64,000 nucleotides of DNA from Candidatus Accumulibacter meliphilus (GTDB lineage: Bacteria > Pseudomonadota > Gammaproteobacteria > Burkholderiales > Rhodocyclaceae): assembly GCA_003332265.1 (NCBI GenBank), contig QPGA01000001.1, forward strand, positions 242,951 to 306,950, read 5' to 3'. Both the position numbers and the translations under genes were made by a program. Below the pieces are notes generated by a model. That model was not told where the DNA came from, searched no databases, and saw only the letters and a program-made list of their open reading frames with translations. Positions 44,010-55,535 of this stretch are shown here, piece after piece; position 1 is the first letter of the stretch; every line of letters starts with the position of its first letter.

Positions 44010-45998
44010 TTACTCGAACTCGATGATCACCTGATCAACCGCCAGGCTCTCGCCCGGCTCGGTAAGGATCTTCTTGACCTTGCAGTCAAGCTCGGCGCGG
44101 AGAACGTTTTCCATCTTCATCGCTTCGATGACCGCCAGTTTTTCGCCGGCGCTGACCTGCTGGCCGACGGTAACCGAGACTTCACGCAGCAAGCCCGGCA
44201 TCGGCGAGAGCAGGAACTTGGAGAGATCCGGCGGTACCTTCTTCGGCATCAGCGCCAGCATGCGGGCAGCATTGGCAGTCATTACCGTTGCCTTGACCTG
44301 CTTGCCGAAGTGGACGACGCGATAGAGCAGGCCGATGCGTTCGAGTTGCAGGCATAGCGGTTCGCCGTTACAGGTGCCGTGAAAAACCTGTTCGCCGAAG
44401 CGCCAGTCGGAAACGAGATCGTAGCGATCCGCGCCGTAGGTGACCGAGTAGCCGCCGGGGATCGGCGTGACCACCACCGGATAGTCCTTGCCTTCCATCT
44501 GCACCACCCAACCGCTGCCGACCTTGCGCTCGTGCCCGGGCATCTGACCACTGACCTGGACTGCCCGGTCGATGTAGCGACGACGCCCGAAGGCGGCGAC
44601 GGCAGCGAGCAGGCCCGGATCCTGGTGCACCACGTCGCTGGCGACGAAGCCGCTCGGGTACTCGTCGGCCAGGAAGGAAGTGGTGAAGATCCCCGACAGG
44701 AAACGCTTGTTCTGCATCAGCGCGGCCTGGAAAGGAATGTTCGAACTGATACCGCGGATCACGAAGGCGTTCAGCGCGTCACGCATGCGAGTGACTGCCT
44801 GTTCGCGGGTCGACCCGTGGCAGATCAGCTTGGCGATCATCGAGTCGTAATGCATCGAAATCTCGCCACCTTCGAAGACACCGGTATCGACCCGGACCTG
44901 TCCCTCGATGGTTTCCGGCGGCCGATACTTGACCAGTCGGCCAATCGACGGCAGGAAGCCGCGGAAGGGGTCTTCGGCGTTGATCCGGCACTCGATCGCC
45001 CAGCCATTGGCCTTGATGTCGTCCTGCACGAAAGGCAGTTTCTCGCCAGCGGCGACGCGGATCATCAACTCGACGAGATCGACGCCGGTGATCATTTCGG
45101 TGACCGGATGCTCGACCTGCAGGCGAGTATTCATTTCCAGGAAGTAGAAAGACTTGTCGGAACCGACGACGAACTCGACGGTACCGGCGCTCTGATACTT
45201 CACCGCCTTGGCCAGCGCCACGGCCTGCTCACCCATGGCTTTGCGGATGCTGTCGTCGATAAAGGGCGACGGGGCTTCCTCGATGACTTTCTGGTGCCGT
45301 CGCTGAATCGAACACTCGCGTTCGAGCAGATAGACGGTGTTGCCAAAGGAGTCGGCAATGAGCTGGATTTCGATATGGTGCGGTCCCTCGACAAACTTCT
45401 CGATGAAGACGCGATCGTCGCCGAAGCTGTTGCGCGCCTCGTTGCGGCAGGCGTCAAAGCCTTCGCCGGCCTCCTTGTCGTTGTAGGCGACACGCAGTCC
45501 CTTGCCGCCACCACCGGCAGAGGCCTTGATCATGACCGGGTAACCGATATCCTTGGCGATGCCGACGGCGGTGGCGGAATCTTCGATGGCCGCGTTGTAG
45601 CCGGGGATGGTGTTGACCTTGGCTTCTTCAGCCAGCTTCTTCGAGGCAATTTTGTCGCCCATGGCGGCGATCGAATGGTGCTTCGGGCCGATGAAGATGA
45701 TGCCGCTTTCTTCGAGGCGACGCGAGAACTCCTCGTTCTCGGAGAGGAAGCCGTAACCCGGGTGCACCGCCTCGGCGCCGGTCTGTTTGCAGGCGGCGAT
45801 GATCTTGTCCATCACCAGATACGATTCCTTGGACGCTGCCGGGCCGATGCACACGGCTTCGTCGGCCATCAGGACGTGCATCGAGTCCTTGTCGGCTTCG
45901 GAATAGACGGCGACCGTCTGGATACCCATCTGCTTGGCGGTCTTCATGACCCGGCAGGCAATTTCGCCGCGGTTGGCGATCAGTATTTTCTTGAACAT
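44010..45998 (-). CDS. pccA: Propionyl/acetyl-CoA carboxylase biotin-carboxylase (alpha) subunit
   Basis: Carboxylates biotin with ATP and bicarbonate and carries the biotin for the beta subunit. 662 residues: biotin carboxylase domain (residues 1-450; IKASAGGGGKGLRVA for ATP, LEMNTRLQVEHPVTE), a linker/BT-like region, and a C-terminal carrier with EAMKMEN, whose Lys is the biotin site, near residue 630. It ends the mcm-meaB-pccB-pccA set, so propionyl-CoA is the likely substrate. The gap to pccB is 19 bases. Confidence 0.92.
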   Translation of the reverse strand: MFKKILIANRGEIACRVMKTAKQMGIQTVAVYSEADKDSMHVLMADEAVCIGPAASKESYLVMDKIIAACKQTGAEAVHPGYGFLSENEEFSRRLEESGIIFIGPKHHSIAAMGDKIASKKLAEEAKVNTIPGYNAAIEDSATAVGIAKDIGYPVMIKASAGGGGKGLRVAYNDKEAGEGFDACRNEARNSFGDDRVFIEKFVEGPHHIEIQLIADSFGNTVYLLERECSIQRRHQKVIEEAPSPFIDDSIRKAMGEQAVALAKAVKYQSAGTVEFVVGSDKSFYFLEMNTRLQVEHPVTEMITGVDLVELMIRVAAGEKLPFVQDDIKANGWAIECRINAEDPFRGFLPSIGRLVKYRPPETIEGQVRVDTGVFEGGEISMHYDSMIAKLICHGSTREQAVTRMRDALNAFVIRGISSNIPFQAALMQNKRFLSGIFTTSFLADEYPSGFVASDVVHQDPGLLAAVAAFGRRRYIDRAVQVSGQMPGHERKVGSGWVVQMEGKDYPVVVTPIPGGYSVTYGADRYDLVSDWRFGEQVFHGTCNGEPLCLQLERIGLLYRVVHFGKQVKATVMTANAARMLALMPKKVPPDLSKFLLSPMPGLLREVSVTVGQQVSAGEKLAVIEAMKMENVLRAELDCKVKKILTEPGESLAVDQVIIEFE

Positions 45999-46017
45999 CT
46001 CTATTTCTCCCCGTGGA

Positions 46018-47550
<1,533 letters not shown>

Positions 47551-47611
47551 AAGGTTTACTCCCTAACGGTCGGGTCAATCACAACTACTCAAACATCAAA
47601 ACTACGCTTGC

Positions 47612-47638
47612 GAGTCGGACTATCCCCTGATCCGACTC
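47612..47638 (-). terminator. Intra-operon hairpin between meaB and pccB
   Basis: GAGTCGGA at 47612-47619 and TCCGACTC at 47631-47638 flank an 11-base loop. On the minus strand the stem starts 6 bases after the meaB stop and is followed by a T-containing stretch (GTTTTGATG). It could reduce read-through into pccB or protect an mRNA 3' end. Confidence 0.5.
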
Positions 47639-47644
47639 AAGAAA

Positions 47645-48649
47645 TCATTCTTTCATCAGCGTCAGCAGCCGCGAGGCGGCCGCGCCGGGTGTCGTCCGCC
47701 CCTCGGCGACGTCGCTGGAAAGCTCGGGCAGCGCCGCTCGTACGGCCGGATGGGCGCGGAAGTAGCGGCGCAGACCGGAATCGATCAGGCTCCACATCCA
47801 GTCCACCGCCTGCCGGCGGCGCTTTTGTTCGAATTCGCCGCTGGCCTTCATGAGCCCCTGGTAGCGCTCGATTTCCGCCCAGAACTCGGCGATGCCACGC
47901 TTGCCCAGCGCGCTGCAGGTGAGTACCGGCGGCCGCCAGTTGGGGCTGGCGCTGCGCAGCATGGTCAGCGCGGTACGCATCTGAATGCGCGCGGCGGCCG
48001 CGGCGCGTTCGTCGATATCGGCCTTGTTGAAGATGATCAGGTCGGCAATTTCGACAATTCCCTTCTTGATGGCCTGCAGGTCATCGCCCTGGCTGGGTAA
48101 CTGCAGCAGGACGAACGCATCGACCATGCCGGCAACCGTGGTTTCGGATTGACCGACGCCGACGGTCTCGACGATGATTACGTCAAAGCCGCCGGCTTCG
48201 CAGAGCAGCATCGCTTCGCGCGTCTTGTCGGCGACTCCGCCCAGCGAACCCGAGGACGGGCTGGGACGAATGAAGGCCTCGTCGCGCTGGCAGAGCAGCT
48301 CCATGCGCGTCTTGTCGCCGAGAATCGAACCGCCGGAGACCGACGACGAGGGGTCGACAGCGAGCACGGCGACGCGCTTGCCGGCGCCGATCAGGAACAG
48401 GCCAAGCGATTCGATAAAAGTTGATTTGCCGGCACCCGGTGCGCCAGAGATGCCGACGCGGATGGTTCGTCCGGTGTGCGGAAGCAGCGCCGTGAGCACC
48501 TGTCGAGCACGACGCTGATGATCGCTGCGCGTCGATTCGACGAGGGTGATGGCTTTGGCCAAGGCCCGTCGACGGCAGGCGAGGACGCCGTCGACGAGAT
48601 GCTGGTCAGCCGTGGCCATACGGGTGGTTGAAGAGTGGGTCATATCCAT
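47645..48649 (-). CDS. meaB: Methylmalonyl-CoA mutase-associated GTPase MeaB
   Basis: G-protein chaperone that guards and loads adenosylcobalamin on methylmalonyl-CoA mutase. 334 residues. Walker A is VGISGAPGAGKSTFIESLG; VLAVDPSSSVSGGSILGDKTRM and VETVGVGQSE (switch regions) and IFNKADIDE (NKxD) follow. C-terminal dimerisation helices are present. It begins 20 bases downstream of mcm on the same strand. Homologues have been called ArgK, but the context fixes the MeaB role. Confidence 0.94.
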   Translation of the reverse strand: MDMTHSSTTRMATADQHLVDGVLACRRRALAKAITLVESTRSDHQRRARQVLTALLPHTGRTIRVGISGAPGAGKSTFIESLGLFLIGAGKRVAVLAVDPSSSVSGGSILGDKTRMELLCQRDEAFIRPSPSSGSLGGVADKTREAMLLCEAGGFDVIIVETVGVGQSETTVAGMVDAFVLLQLPSQGDDLQAIKKGIVEIADLIIFNKADIDERAAAAARIQMRTALTMLRSASPNWRPPVLTCSALGKRGIAEFWAEIERYQGLMKASGEFEQKRRRQAVDWMWSLIDSGLRRYFRAHPAVRAALPELSSDVAEGRTTPGAAASRLLTLMKE

Positions 48650-48669
48650 GGCTGACAGCAGTGGGTGGC

Positions 48670-50844
48670 TCAGGCAGAGGCGGCGGCGCGAGCTTTGCGG
48701 ATCTCGCTGACAATGGTCATCGCCGAATCCTCGATGCGCGTTCCCGGTCCGAAAATGGCCTTGGCGCCAGACTTGTACAGGAAGTCATAGTCCTGCGCCG
48801 GGATCACGCCGCCGGCGAAAACGATGATGTCGTCTGCCCCCTGATCCTTGAGCGCCTTGACCAGCGCCGGCAACAGCGTCTTGTGCCCGGCCGCGAGCGA
48901 CGATACACCGATTGCATGCACGTCGTTCTCGATGGCCAGCCGCGCCGCTTCTTCCGGGGTCTGGAAAAGCGGGCCAACGTCGATGTCGAAGCCGAGGTCG
49001 GCAAAGGCCGTGGCCACCACCTTGGCACCACGGTCGTGGCCATCCTGCCCGAGTTTGGCGACCATGATCCGCGGCCGCCGGCCTTCGTCTTCGTTGAACT
49101 TGGCGATTTCGGCTTTCAGCGCCTCCCAGCTGGCGATCCCTTCGACGACCGCACCGTACACGCCGGAAACGGTCTGCTGTGTGGCGCGGAAACGTCCGTA
49201 AACTGCTTCCAGGGCGTCGGAAACTTCGCCGACCGAGGCGCGCAGGCGCATCGCCTTGACCGCCAGGTCGAGCAGGTTGCCTTCCTGGGTCTCGGCGCAG
49301 CGCGTCAGGTCGGCAAGCGCAGCATTGACCTTTTCGGTATCGCGACTGGCGCGGATCTTGTTCAGGCGGACGATCTGCGAGTCGCGGACGGCGGCGTTGT
49401 CGATGTCGCGGATTTCGAGGTCGTCTTGCTTGGCCAGCTTGTACTTGTTCACGCCGACGATGACGTCCTTGGCGGAGTCGATGCGCGCCTGCTTGTCGGC
49501 TGCGCAGCCCTCGATCTTCATTTTTGCCCAGCCGGATTCGACGGCGTGCGTCATGCCGCCCATGCTGTCGACTTCCTCGATGATCTTCCACGCCTCGTCG
49601 GCGAGATCCTGGGTCAGCCTCTCCATCATGTAGGAACCGGCCCAGGGGTCGATGACGTTGGTGATGTGCGTCTCTTCCTGGATGACCAGCTGCGTGTTGC
49701 GGGCAATACGCGACGAAAATTCTGTCGGCAGGGCGATTGCTTCGTCAAGGGCGTTGGTGTGCAGCGACTGCGTGCCACCAAAAACCGCGGCCATTGCTTC
49801 GATGGTCGTGCGCACGACGTTGTTGTAGGGATCCTGTTCGGTCAGCGACCAGCCCGAGGTCTGGCAGTGGGTGCGCAGCATCATCGACTTTGGATTCTTC
49901 GGTTCGAACTCCTGCATCGCTTTCCACCACAGCAGGCGGGCCGCACGCAGCTTGGCCACTTCCAGGTAGAAGTTCATGCCGATGGCGAAGAAAAACGAGA
50001 GCCGGCCGGCGAAGGCGTCGACGTCCAGGCCGGAAGCAATTGCCGTGCGCACGTAGTCGCGACCGTCGGCGATGGTGAACGCCAGTTCGAGCGCCTGCGT
50101 GGCGCCGGCTTCCTGCATGTGGTAACCCGAAATCGAGATCGAGTTGAACTTCGGCATGTGCTGCGCGGTGTAGCCGATGATGTCGGAGATGATCTTCATC
50201 GACGGCTGCGGCGGATAGATGTAGGTGTTGCGGACCATGAACTCCTTGAGGATGTCGTTCTGGATGGTCCCCGAGAGCTTGTCCTGCGGCACACCCTGTT
50301 CTTCGGCGGCGACGATGTAGCCGGCGAGAATTGGCAGTACCGCGCCGTTCATGGTCATCGACACCGAGATTTTCTCGAGCGGGATGCCGTCGAACAGAAT
50401 CTTCATGTCTTCGACCGAGTCGATCGCCACGCCTGCCTTGCCGACGTCGCCGGTGACGCGCGCATGGTCGGAGTCGTAGCCGCGGTGGGTGGCCAGGTCG
50501 AAGGCCACCGAGACGCCCTGACCGCCGGCCGCCAGCGCCTTGCGATAGAAGGCATTCGATGCTTCAGCGGTGGAGAAGCCGGCGTATTGGCGGATGGTCC
50601 ATGGCCGGCCGGTGTACATCGTTGCCTGCGGGCCGCGGACGAAGGGGGCCAAGCCTGGCAGGGTATCGGTATACGGCAGGCCTTCCAGATCCTTGCTGGT
50701 ATAGAGCGGCTTGACGACCACGCCTTCGGGCGTCACCCAGTTCAGTGTTTCGAGTTCGGCACCGCGCAGTGCTTTGGCGGCAGCCTTCTTCCAGTCATCG
50801 AGGTTTGATGAATCAGCTAGTGCAGGATTGTTCGCGTTGGACAT
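48670..50844 (-). CDS. mcm: Methylmalonyl-CoA mutase, single-chain type
   Basis: Interconverts methylmalonyl-CoA and succinyl-CoA with adenosylcobalamin. 724 residues, with a catalytic TIM barrel ([52 protein letters not shown]) and a C-terminal B12 domain with the base-off motif [18 protein letters not shown] (DxHxxG). Both domains on one chain is the MutB/ScpA-like homodimer form. The ATG at 50844 ([11 protein letters not shown]) is preferred to in-frame codons upstream. The gene for methylmalonyl-CoA epimerase is not in the window. Confidence 0.95.
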   Translation of the reverse strand: MSNANNPALADSSNLDDWKKAAAKALRGAELETLNWVTPEGVVVKPLYTSKDLEGLPYTDTLPGLAPFVRGPQATMYTGRPWTIRQYAGFSTAEASNAFYRKALAAGGQGVSVAFDLATHRGYDSDHARVTGDVGKAGVAIDSVEDMKILFDGIPLEKISVSMTMNGAVLPILAGYIVAAEEQGVPQDKLSGTIQNDILKEFMVRNTYIYPPQPSMKIISDIIGYTAQHMPKFNSISISGYHMQEAGATQALELAFTIADGRDYVRTAIASGLDVDAFAGRLSFFFAIGMNFYLEVAKLRAARLLWWKAMQEFEPKNPKSMMLRTHCQTSGWSLTEQDPYNNVVRTTIEAMAAVFGGTQSLHTNALDEAIALPTEFSSRIARNTQLVIQEETHITNVIDPWAGSYMMERLTQDLADEAWKIIEEVDSMGGMTHAVESGWAKMKIEGCAADKQARIDSAKDVIVGVNKYKLAKQDDLEIRDIDNAAVRDSQIVRLNKIRASRDTEKVNAALADLTRCAETQEGNLLDLAVKAMRLRASVGEVSDALEAVYGRFRATQQTVSGVYGAVVEGIASWEALKAEIAKFNEDEGRRPRIMVAKLGQDGHDRGAKVVATAFADLGFDIDVGPLFQTPEEAARLAIENDVHAIGVSSLAAGHKTLLPALVKALKDQGADDIIVFAGGVIPAQDYDFLYKSGAKAIFGPGTRIEDSAMTIVSEIRKARAAASA

Positions 50845-50958
50845 GACGGAACCTTTCACGAAATCAGTGGATTGGGGTGGGGTGGGGAATTCGCCCCGAC
50901 GAGTCAAGGAATTATACCGACCAAGCGAGCCGCTATGGCAGACAAAGATCGCTAGCAC

Positions 50959-50987
50959 TTGACACCCCGCTCGACGAATAATACTGT
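50959..50987 (+). promoter_or_regulatory. Candidate promoter of the gntR-type gene
   Basis: TTGACA at 50959 and TACTGT at 50982 are separated by 17 bases. The start codon at 51053 is 66 bases downstream of the -10. The -35 is a consensus match; the -10 is mediocre. Confidence 0.5.
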
Positions 50988-51007
50988 ATCCATAATTATG
51001 AAAGCAA

Positions 51008-51023
51008 GGTCTCGTCTGAGACC
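51008..51023. promoter_or_regulatory. Perfect inverted repeat GGTCTC-GTCT-GAGACC in mcm/gntR intergenic region
   Basis: Six-base arms around a four-base centre, 29 bases before the gntR start and within the 208-base divergent gap to mcm. A plausible operator for the adjacent GntR regulator or for another factor; its position downstream of the candidate promoter would suit repression. Confidence 0.4.
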
Positions 51024-51052
51024 CTGAACGAGTCAGTAGAAAAAAGAGATCG

Positions 51053-51724
51053 ATGGATCCCAGTCAAATCGCCCAGACGGCCCTCTACCAGGAGGTCGCT
51101 GAAAGACTACGGCAGAGAATTTTCGCGCATCAGTTAGCCCCGGGAGCCAGGATCGACGAACAGGCTCTGGCAATCGATTACGGGATCAGCCGCACGCCGC
51201 TACGCGAAGCGCTGAAGGTACTTGCCGCCGAAGGCCTGGTGACCTTGCGGCCACGGCGTGGCTGCTTTGTCACCGAGATCTCCGAGCAGGACCTCGATGA
51301 CATTTTTCCCTTGATGGCCATGCTCGAAGGGCGCTGCGCACTCGAAGCGACGACCCGAGCACAGCCCGAAGACCTGGCCAGGCTCGATGCGCTGCACGCG
51401 GAATTGCAGCGCTTTGCCGAGGGCAACGAGATCGAGCGTTTTTTCGAGGTCAATCAGGCCTTTCACTACCAGATCCAGGAAATGTCGGGAAACCGCAGGT
51501 TGCGCCAGGTGATTCAGGATCTGCGCAAGGTGCTCAAACTGACGCGCCTGTTTTCGCTGAGCATCGACGGTCGTGTGCAGCAGTCGCTCGCCGAACACGC
51601 GATCATTCTGGCGGCGATCAAGGCCGGCGACGCGGCGGGCGCGCAAGTCGCGATGCACGATCACATTCTTGCCGGACGCCAGGCGCTGGCCAGGAGCAAC
51701 GCTACTCAAGAACGGCCGCCATGA
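51053..51724 (+). CDS. GntR-family (FadR subfamily, FCD domain) transcriptional regulator
   Basis: 223 residues. Winged helix-turn-helix at residues 10-75 ([47 protein letters not shown]), then an FCD ligand-binding domain with conserved His positions ([38 protein letters not shown]). It is divergent from the mcm-meaB-pccBA operon, so control of propionyl-CoA metabolism by an acyl-CoA or organic-acid effector is likely, but is inferred. The TGA overlaps the next ATG. Confidence 0.9.
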   Translation: MDPSQIAQTALYQEVAERLRQRIFAHQLAPGARIDEQALAIDYGISRTPLREALKVLAAEGLVTLRPRRGCFVTEISEQDLDDIFPLMAMLEGRCALEATTRAQPEDLARLDALHAELQRFAEGNEIERFFEVNQAFHYQIQEMSGNRRLRQVIQDLRKVLKLTRLFSLSIDGRVQQSLAEHAIILAAIKAGDAAGAQVAMHDHILAGRQALARSNATQERPP

Positions 51725-52500
51725 GCGGGCGTATTCTATGCACGCGCGCCGAAAGGGTGGCCACCGTCACCCTTTCCAATTCGGGCAAACTCAATGCCAT
51801 CGACTTTGCCATGTGGCAGAGCCTGGCCGCGATCGTCGCTGAACTGTCGGGCGACGAAGAGTTGCGCTGCGTAGTGGTCCGTGGCGACGGTGATCAAGCT
51901 TTCGCCGCCGGTGGCGACATTGACGAGTTCCTCAGCAGGCGCGACACGGTGGAGCGGGCAATGGCCTACCATGCGCAGGCGGGCGCCGCTCTGCAAGCCC
52001 TGGCCGACTGTCGTCAGCCGACGATCGCCTTGCTGCAGGGGGCATGTATCGGTGGTGGGCTGGAGATTGCCGCGCAGTGCGACCTGCGCATCGCCGCGCA
52101 GTCGTCGCGTTTCGGCGCACCCATCAACAAGCTTGGTTTTTCGATGTATCCCGCGGAGATGGCCAGTCTGCTGCGTCTGGCTGGACCGGCATGCCTGCTG
52201 GAAATCCTGCTCGAAGGGCGCATTCTCGGTGCGCAGGAGGCGCTCGCCAAAGGTCTCCTTACCCGGGTTGTGACGGATGACGAAGTCGTTAACGAGGCTT
52301 ACGCCAGTGCTCGCCGCATTTGCGCCGGCGCGCCGCTGGTCGCCCGCTGGCACAAGCAATGGCTGCGCCGCCTGCAGCAGGGTGCGCCGCTGAGTGACGA
52401 GGAACTGCGCGCTTCGTTTGCGTTTCTCGCGACTGAGGACTACCGCGAAGGCCTGTCGGCATTCATCGAGAAACGCAAGCCGGAATTCAGAGGCCGCTGA
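51721..52500 (+). CDS. Enoyl-CoA hydratase/isomerase family protein
   Basis: 259 residues, crotonase fold. The oxyanion-hole segments are GDQAFAAGGDIDEFLS and GACIGGGLEIAAQCDLRIAA, followed by FGAPINKLGFSMYPAEMASLLRL. The usual second hydratase Glu is not obvious, so hydratase, isomerase or decarboxylase are all open. It overlaps the gntR-type gene (ATGA), and its place next to mcm/pcc suggests an acyl-CoA substrate connected with that pathway; methylmalonyl-CoA decarboxylases belong to this fold. Confidence 0.85.
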   Translation: MSGRILCTRAERVATVTLSNSGKLNAIDFAMWQSLAAIVAELSGDEELRCVVVRGDGDQAFAAGGDIDEFLSRRDTVERAMAYHAQAGAALQALADCRQPTIALLQGACIGGGLEIAAQCDLRIAAQSSRFGAPINKLGFSMYPAEMASLLRLAGPACLLEILLEGRILGAQEALAKGLLTRVVTDDEVVNEAYASARRICAGAPLVARWHKQWLRRLQQGAPLSDEELRASFAFLATEDYREGLSAFIEKRKPEFRGR

Positions 52501-52509
52501 TCGCCGCCT

Positions 52510-52535
52510 GTGAAGGGCGCGTAAGCGACTCACGA
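52510..52535 (+). repeat. Triple-palindrome dispersed repeat, copy 8 (left-end fragment)
   Basis: GTGAAGGGCGCGTAAGCGAC plus TCACGA matches only the first 26 bases of the element, with a decayed left arm. It lies between the crotonase stop and the stop codon of the convergent TauE/SafE gene, which begins 2 bases later. Confidence 0.7.
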
Positions 52536-52536
52536 A

Positions 52537-53337
52537 TCAAACGGACAAACCCCACATCATCTTGGCTGCCAGCAGTATGAGGATGGCGGCGAAAAGACGC
52601 TTCAGGGTGGCCACCGGCAAGCGGTGTGCCAGGCGGGCGCCAAGGGGTGCGATGAGCATGCTCGATGGCACCAGCCAGAGCAGCGCCGGCAGGTACACAT
52701 AGCCGACGCTCCACGGTGGCAGGCCGGGGTGCTCCCAGCCGTTGAAAATGTAACCCAGCGAACCGCCGATGGCGATCGGGAAGCCGACCGCCGCCGACGT
52801 TCCGATTGCATGCTGCACGCGCACGTTGCACCAGGTCAGGAAAGGTACCGTGAGGGACCCTCCACCGATGGCGACCAGTGCCGACAGCGCGCCGATGCCG
52901 GTGCCGACGCCAAAGACGCCGAGCGCGCCGGGTAACTCGCGCGAGGCCTTGGGTTTCAGGTCAAGGATCATCTGCACTGCGACCAGGCAGACGAAGACCA
53001 TGAAGAAGAGGGCCAGAGGTCTGGACGGCACGCTGCCGGCGAACAGTGTGCCGATCAGCGTGCCGGCGAGAATCCCGGGGGTGATCTGGCCAACCACTTT
53101 CCACAGCACGGCCTGATGCTCGTGGTGGGCGCGCAGGCTGGCAAGGGACGTAAACAGGATCGCGGCCATCGACGTGCCGAGCGCCAGATGCAGGACCTCG
53201 GTCGCCGGAAATCCCGCCTGCGCGGCGAACATCATGGTCAAGGTGGGAACCATGAGCAGTCCGCCTCCGATACCGAGCATGCCGGCGAACAAGCCGGTAA
53301 ACAGACCCAGCGCGATATATGCCAGCCACCAGAGCAA
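52537..53337 (-). CDS. TauE/SafE family sulfite/organosulfonate exporter-type permease
   Basis: 266 residues, seven to eight membrane segments. ALGLFTGLFAGMLGIGGGLLMVP at the N-terminus and SALVAIGGGSLTVPFLTWCNV in the middle are the duplicated family signatures. GTSAAVGFPIAIGGSLGYI is also typical. The transported anion is unknown; the family covers sulfite, sulfoacetate, taurine-derived and other ions. It follows rfbD on the same strand after 95 bases. Confidence 0.88.
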   Translation of the reverse strand: MLWWLAYIALGLFTGLFAGMLGIGGGLLMVPTLTMMFAAQAGFPATEVLHLALGTSMAAILFTSLASLRAHHEHQAVLWKVVGQITPGILAGTLIGTLFAGSVPSRPLALFFMVFVCLVAVQMILDLKPKASRELPGALGVFGVGTGIGALSALVAIGGGSLTVPFLTWCNVRVQHAIGTSAAVGFPIAIGGSLGYIFNGWEHPGLPPWSVGYVYLPALLWLVPSSMLIAPLGARLAHRLPVATLKRLFAAILILLAAKMMWGLSV

Positions 53338-53432
53338 CGCGGACTCCCTTCAGGATCGGTGTAACGAGGGTTCCATCATCCCACGATTCGTCGCCTCACC
53401 GCCGGTCAACGCCAGCAGCGCCGTCGGTGTGC

Positions 53433-54332
53433 TCATTGCCCGAGAACTTCGACGAGCATGCGGTCCACGCCGACCTGCCAGTCGGGCAGGCGCAGATCGA
53501 AAGCCGCTTGCAGCTTGCGCGTGTCCAGGCGGGAGTTGTGCGGGCGTGGGGCGGGCAAGGGGTAGGCGCTGCTTGGCACCGCCTCGATGGCTGTCGGCGC
53601 GACGCGGATGGCTTCGCCGGCTTGCCGGGCGAAGTCGATGACGTGCCGGGCGTAGCCATGCCAGCTGGTCTCGCCGCCAGCCACTAGATGGTAAAGGCCG
53701 GCGAGAGCAGGTTGTTGCCGTGCGCTGCGAATGGCGTGTGCAGTGACGTCGGCCAGCAATTCGGCGCCAGTGGGGGCACCGATCTGATCGGCGATCACCT
53801 TGAGCTGATCGCGTTCGCTCGCCAGGCGCAGCATGGTGCGTGCAAAGTTGTTGCCGCGCGCGGCGTACACCCAACTGGTGCGAAAAATCAGGTGTTTGGC
53901 GCAGGCGGCGGCGACCGCCTGTTCGCCGGCGAGCTTGCTTTGACCGTAGACACTCAGCGGCGCGGTGGCGTCGCTTTCCTGCCAGGGCTTCTCGCCGCTG
54001 CCTGCGAATACGTAGTCGGTCGAGTAGTGCACCAGCCAGGCGCCGAGGCGGCTGGCTTCCTCGGCGAGCACGCCGGGAGCCAGGGCGTTGAGCGTTCTCG
54101 CCAGTTCGGGTTCCGACTCGGCCTTGTCGACCGCCGTGTGGGCGGCGGCATTGACGATCACGTCCGGTGCGACCGCGCGCACGCAGGCTGCCAGGCCGGC
54201 GAGGTCAGTGAAGCTGCCACACAGTTCGCCATCGCCTTCGTGATCCAGGGCGATCACGGTTCCGAGCGGAGCCAGGCTGCGTTGCAACTCCCAGCCGACC
54301 TGTCCGCGCTTGCCGAAGAGCAGGACTTTCAT
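53433..54332 (-). CDS. rfbD: dTDP-4-dehydrorhamnose reductase
   Basis: Last step of dTDP-L-rhamnose synthesis. 299 residues from ATG 54332. N-terminal [17 protein letters not shown] is the NADPH site, [13 protein letters not shown] is family-specific, and the catalytic Tyr/Lys are in [25 protein letters not shown] also fits. The start overlaps the rfbB stop (ATGA), so the two are coupled. rfbA and rfbC are not in the window. Confidence 0.94.
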   Translation of the reverse strand: MKVLLFGKRGQVGWELQRSLAPLGTVIALDHEGDGELCGSFTDLAGLAACVRAVAPDVIVNAAAHTAVDKAESEPELARTLNALAPGVLAEEASRLGAWLVHYSTDYVFAGSGEKPWQESDATAPLSVYGQSKLAGEQAVAAACAKHLIFRTSWVYAARGNNFARTMLRLASERDQLKVIADQIGAPTGAELLADVTAHAIRSARQQPALAGLYHLVAGGETSWHGYARHVIDFARQAGEAIRVAPTAIEAVPSSAYPLPAPRPHNSRLDTRKLQAAFDLRLPDWQVGVDRMLVEVLGQ

Positions 54333-55396
54333 GGCTCGCGCCCGCCATAGTTCTTTTCGACCCAATCGCGGTAGGCGCCGGACTGCACGTGCTCTACCCA
54401 CTGCTGATTGTCGAGGTACCAGAGTACGGTCTTGCGAATGCCGGTGGCGAAAGTCTCTGCCGGTTTCCAGCCCAGCTCGTTTTCGATCTTGCGCGCGTCG
54501 ATGGCGTAGCGCCGGTCGTGGCCGGGGCGGTCGGCAACCGTGGTGATCTGCTCGCGGTAGGGACGGCCGTCCGAACGTGGGCGAAGTTCGTCGAGCAGGT
54601 CGCAGACGGTGTGCACGATATCGAGGTTGGGCTGCTCGTTCCAGCCGCCGACGTTGTAGGTTTCGCCCGGGCGGCCCGCTTCCAGCACGCGCCGGATCGC
54701 CGTGCAGTGGTCCTTTACATACAGCCAGTCGCGAATCTGCTGACCGTCGCCATAGACCGGCAGGGCCTTGCCGGCGAGGGCATTGACGATCATCAGCGGA
54801 ATCAGCTTTTCCGGGAAATGATAGGGACCGTAGTTGTTCGAGCAGTTGGTGGTCAGCACCGGCAGCCCGTAAGTGTGGTGGTAGGCGCGCACCAGATGGT
54901 CGCTGGCGGCCTTGCTCGCCGAGTAGGGGCTGTTCGGTTCATAGGCGTGCGTTTCGCTGAAAGCCGGCTCATCGCTGGCCAGGGAACCATAGACCTCGTC
55001 CGTCGACACGTGTAGAAAGCGGAAGCGCTTTTTGGCCTCGCCAGCCAGCGTCGCCCAATAGGCGCGCGTCGCTTCGAGAAGATGGAAGCTGCCGACGATG
55101 TTGGTCTGGATAAAGTCCTCGGGACCATGAATCGAGCGATCGACGTGCGACTCGGCGGCAAAGTTGACGATCGCCCGTGGCTGGTATTGCGCCAGCAGGC
55201 GTCCGTTCAGTTGACTGTCGCCGATGTCGCCGTGCACGAAGATGTGCCGCGGGTCCTCGGCCAGCGACGCGAGGTTCTCGCGATTGCCGGCATAGGTCAG
55301 TTTGTCGAGGTTGATCAGCGCCTCGTCGCTTTGTGCCAGCCAGTCGAGCACGAAATTTGCGCCGATGAAGCCGGCGCCGCCGGTGACCAGAATCAT
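54329..55396 (-). CDS. rfbB: dTDP-glucose 4,6-dehydratase
   Basis: Forms dTDP-4-keto-6-deoxyglucose from dTDP-glucose. 355 residues. NAD site [19 protein letters not shown], active-site [12 protein letters not shown] (Thr, Asp, Glu) and [22 protein letters not shown] (Tyr, Lys), and [22 protein letters not shown] complete, typical RmlB. First of the rfbBD pair. Confidence 0.96.
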   Translation of the reverse strand: MILVTGGAGFIGANFVLDWLAQSDEALINLDKLTYAGNRENLASLAEDPRHIFVHGDIGDSQLNGRLLAQYQPRAIVNFAAESHVDRSIHGPEDFIQTNIVGSFHLLEATRAYWATLAGEAKKRFRFLHVSTDEVYGSLASDEPAFSETHAYEPNSPYSASKAASDHLVRAYHHTYGLPVLTTNCSNNYGPYHFPEKLIPLMIVNALAGKALPVYGDGQQIRDWLYVKDHCTAIRRVLEAGRPGETYNVGGWNEQPNLDIVHTVCDLLDELRPRSDGRPYREQITTVADRPGHDRRYAIDARKIENELGWKPAETFATGIRKTVLWYLDNQQWVEHVQSGAYRDWVEKNYGGREP

Positions 55397-55450
55397 GTGC
55401 AGACCTTTTCAGAGGGAGAGTGGCGAGGGATAGGGCGCTCGGCGTAGTGA

Positions 55451-55485
55451 GGCATCAGGCGGCAGGCATCAGGCGGCAGGCATCG
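55451..55485. repeat. 14-bp tandem repeat between rfbB and manC
   Basis: GGCATCAGGCGGCA occurs twice in tandem, with a third partial copy (GGCATC), in the 139-base gap between rfbB and manC. No other feature is evident in the gap. Confidence 0.7.
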
Positions 55486-55535
55486 GCCAGCATGCACGGC
55501 CGGCAAGTCGGGACGCGCGGTCGACGCTCTTCGGG

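Noticed and set aside
48628..50808. Long plus-strand open frame (over 700 codons) opposite mcm
   Set aside because: It is a mirror of a well-identified gene in high-GC DNA, its translation resembles no family, and it is rich in His, Arg and Gly as expected for an antisense shadow.
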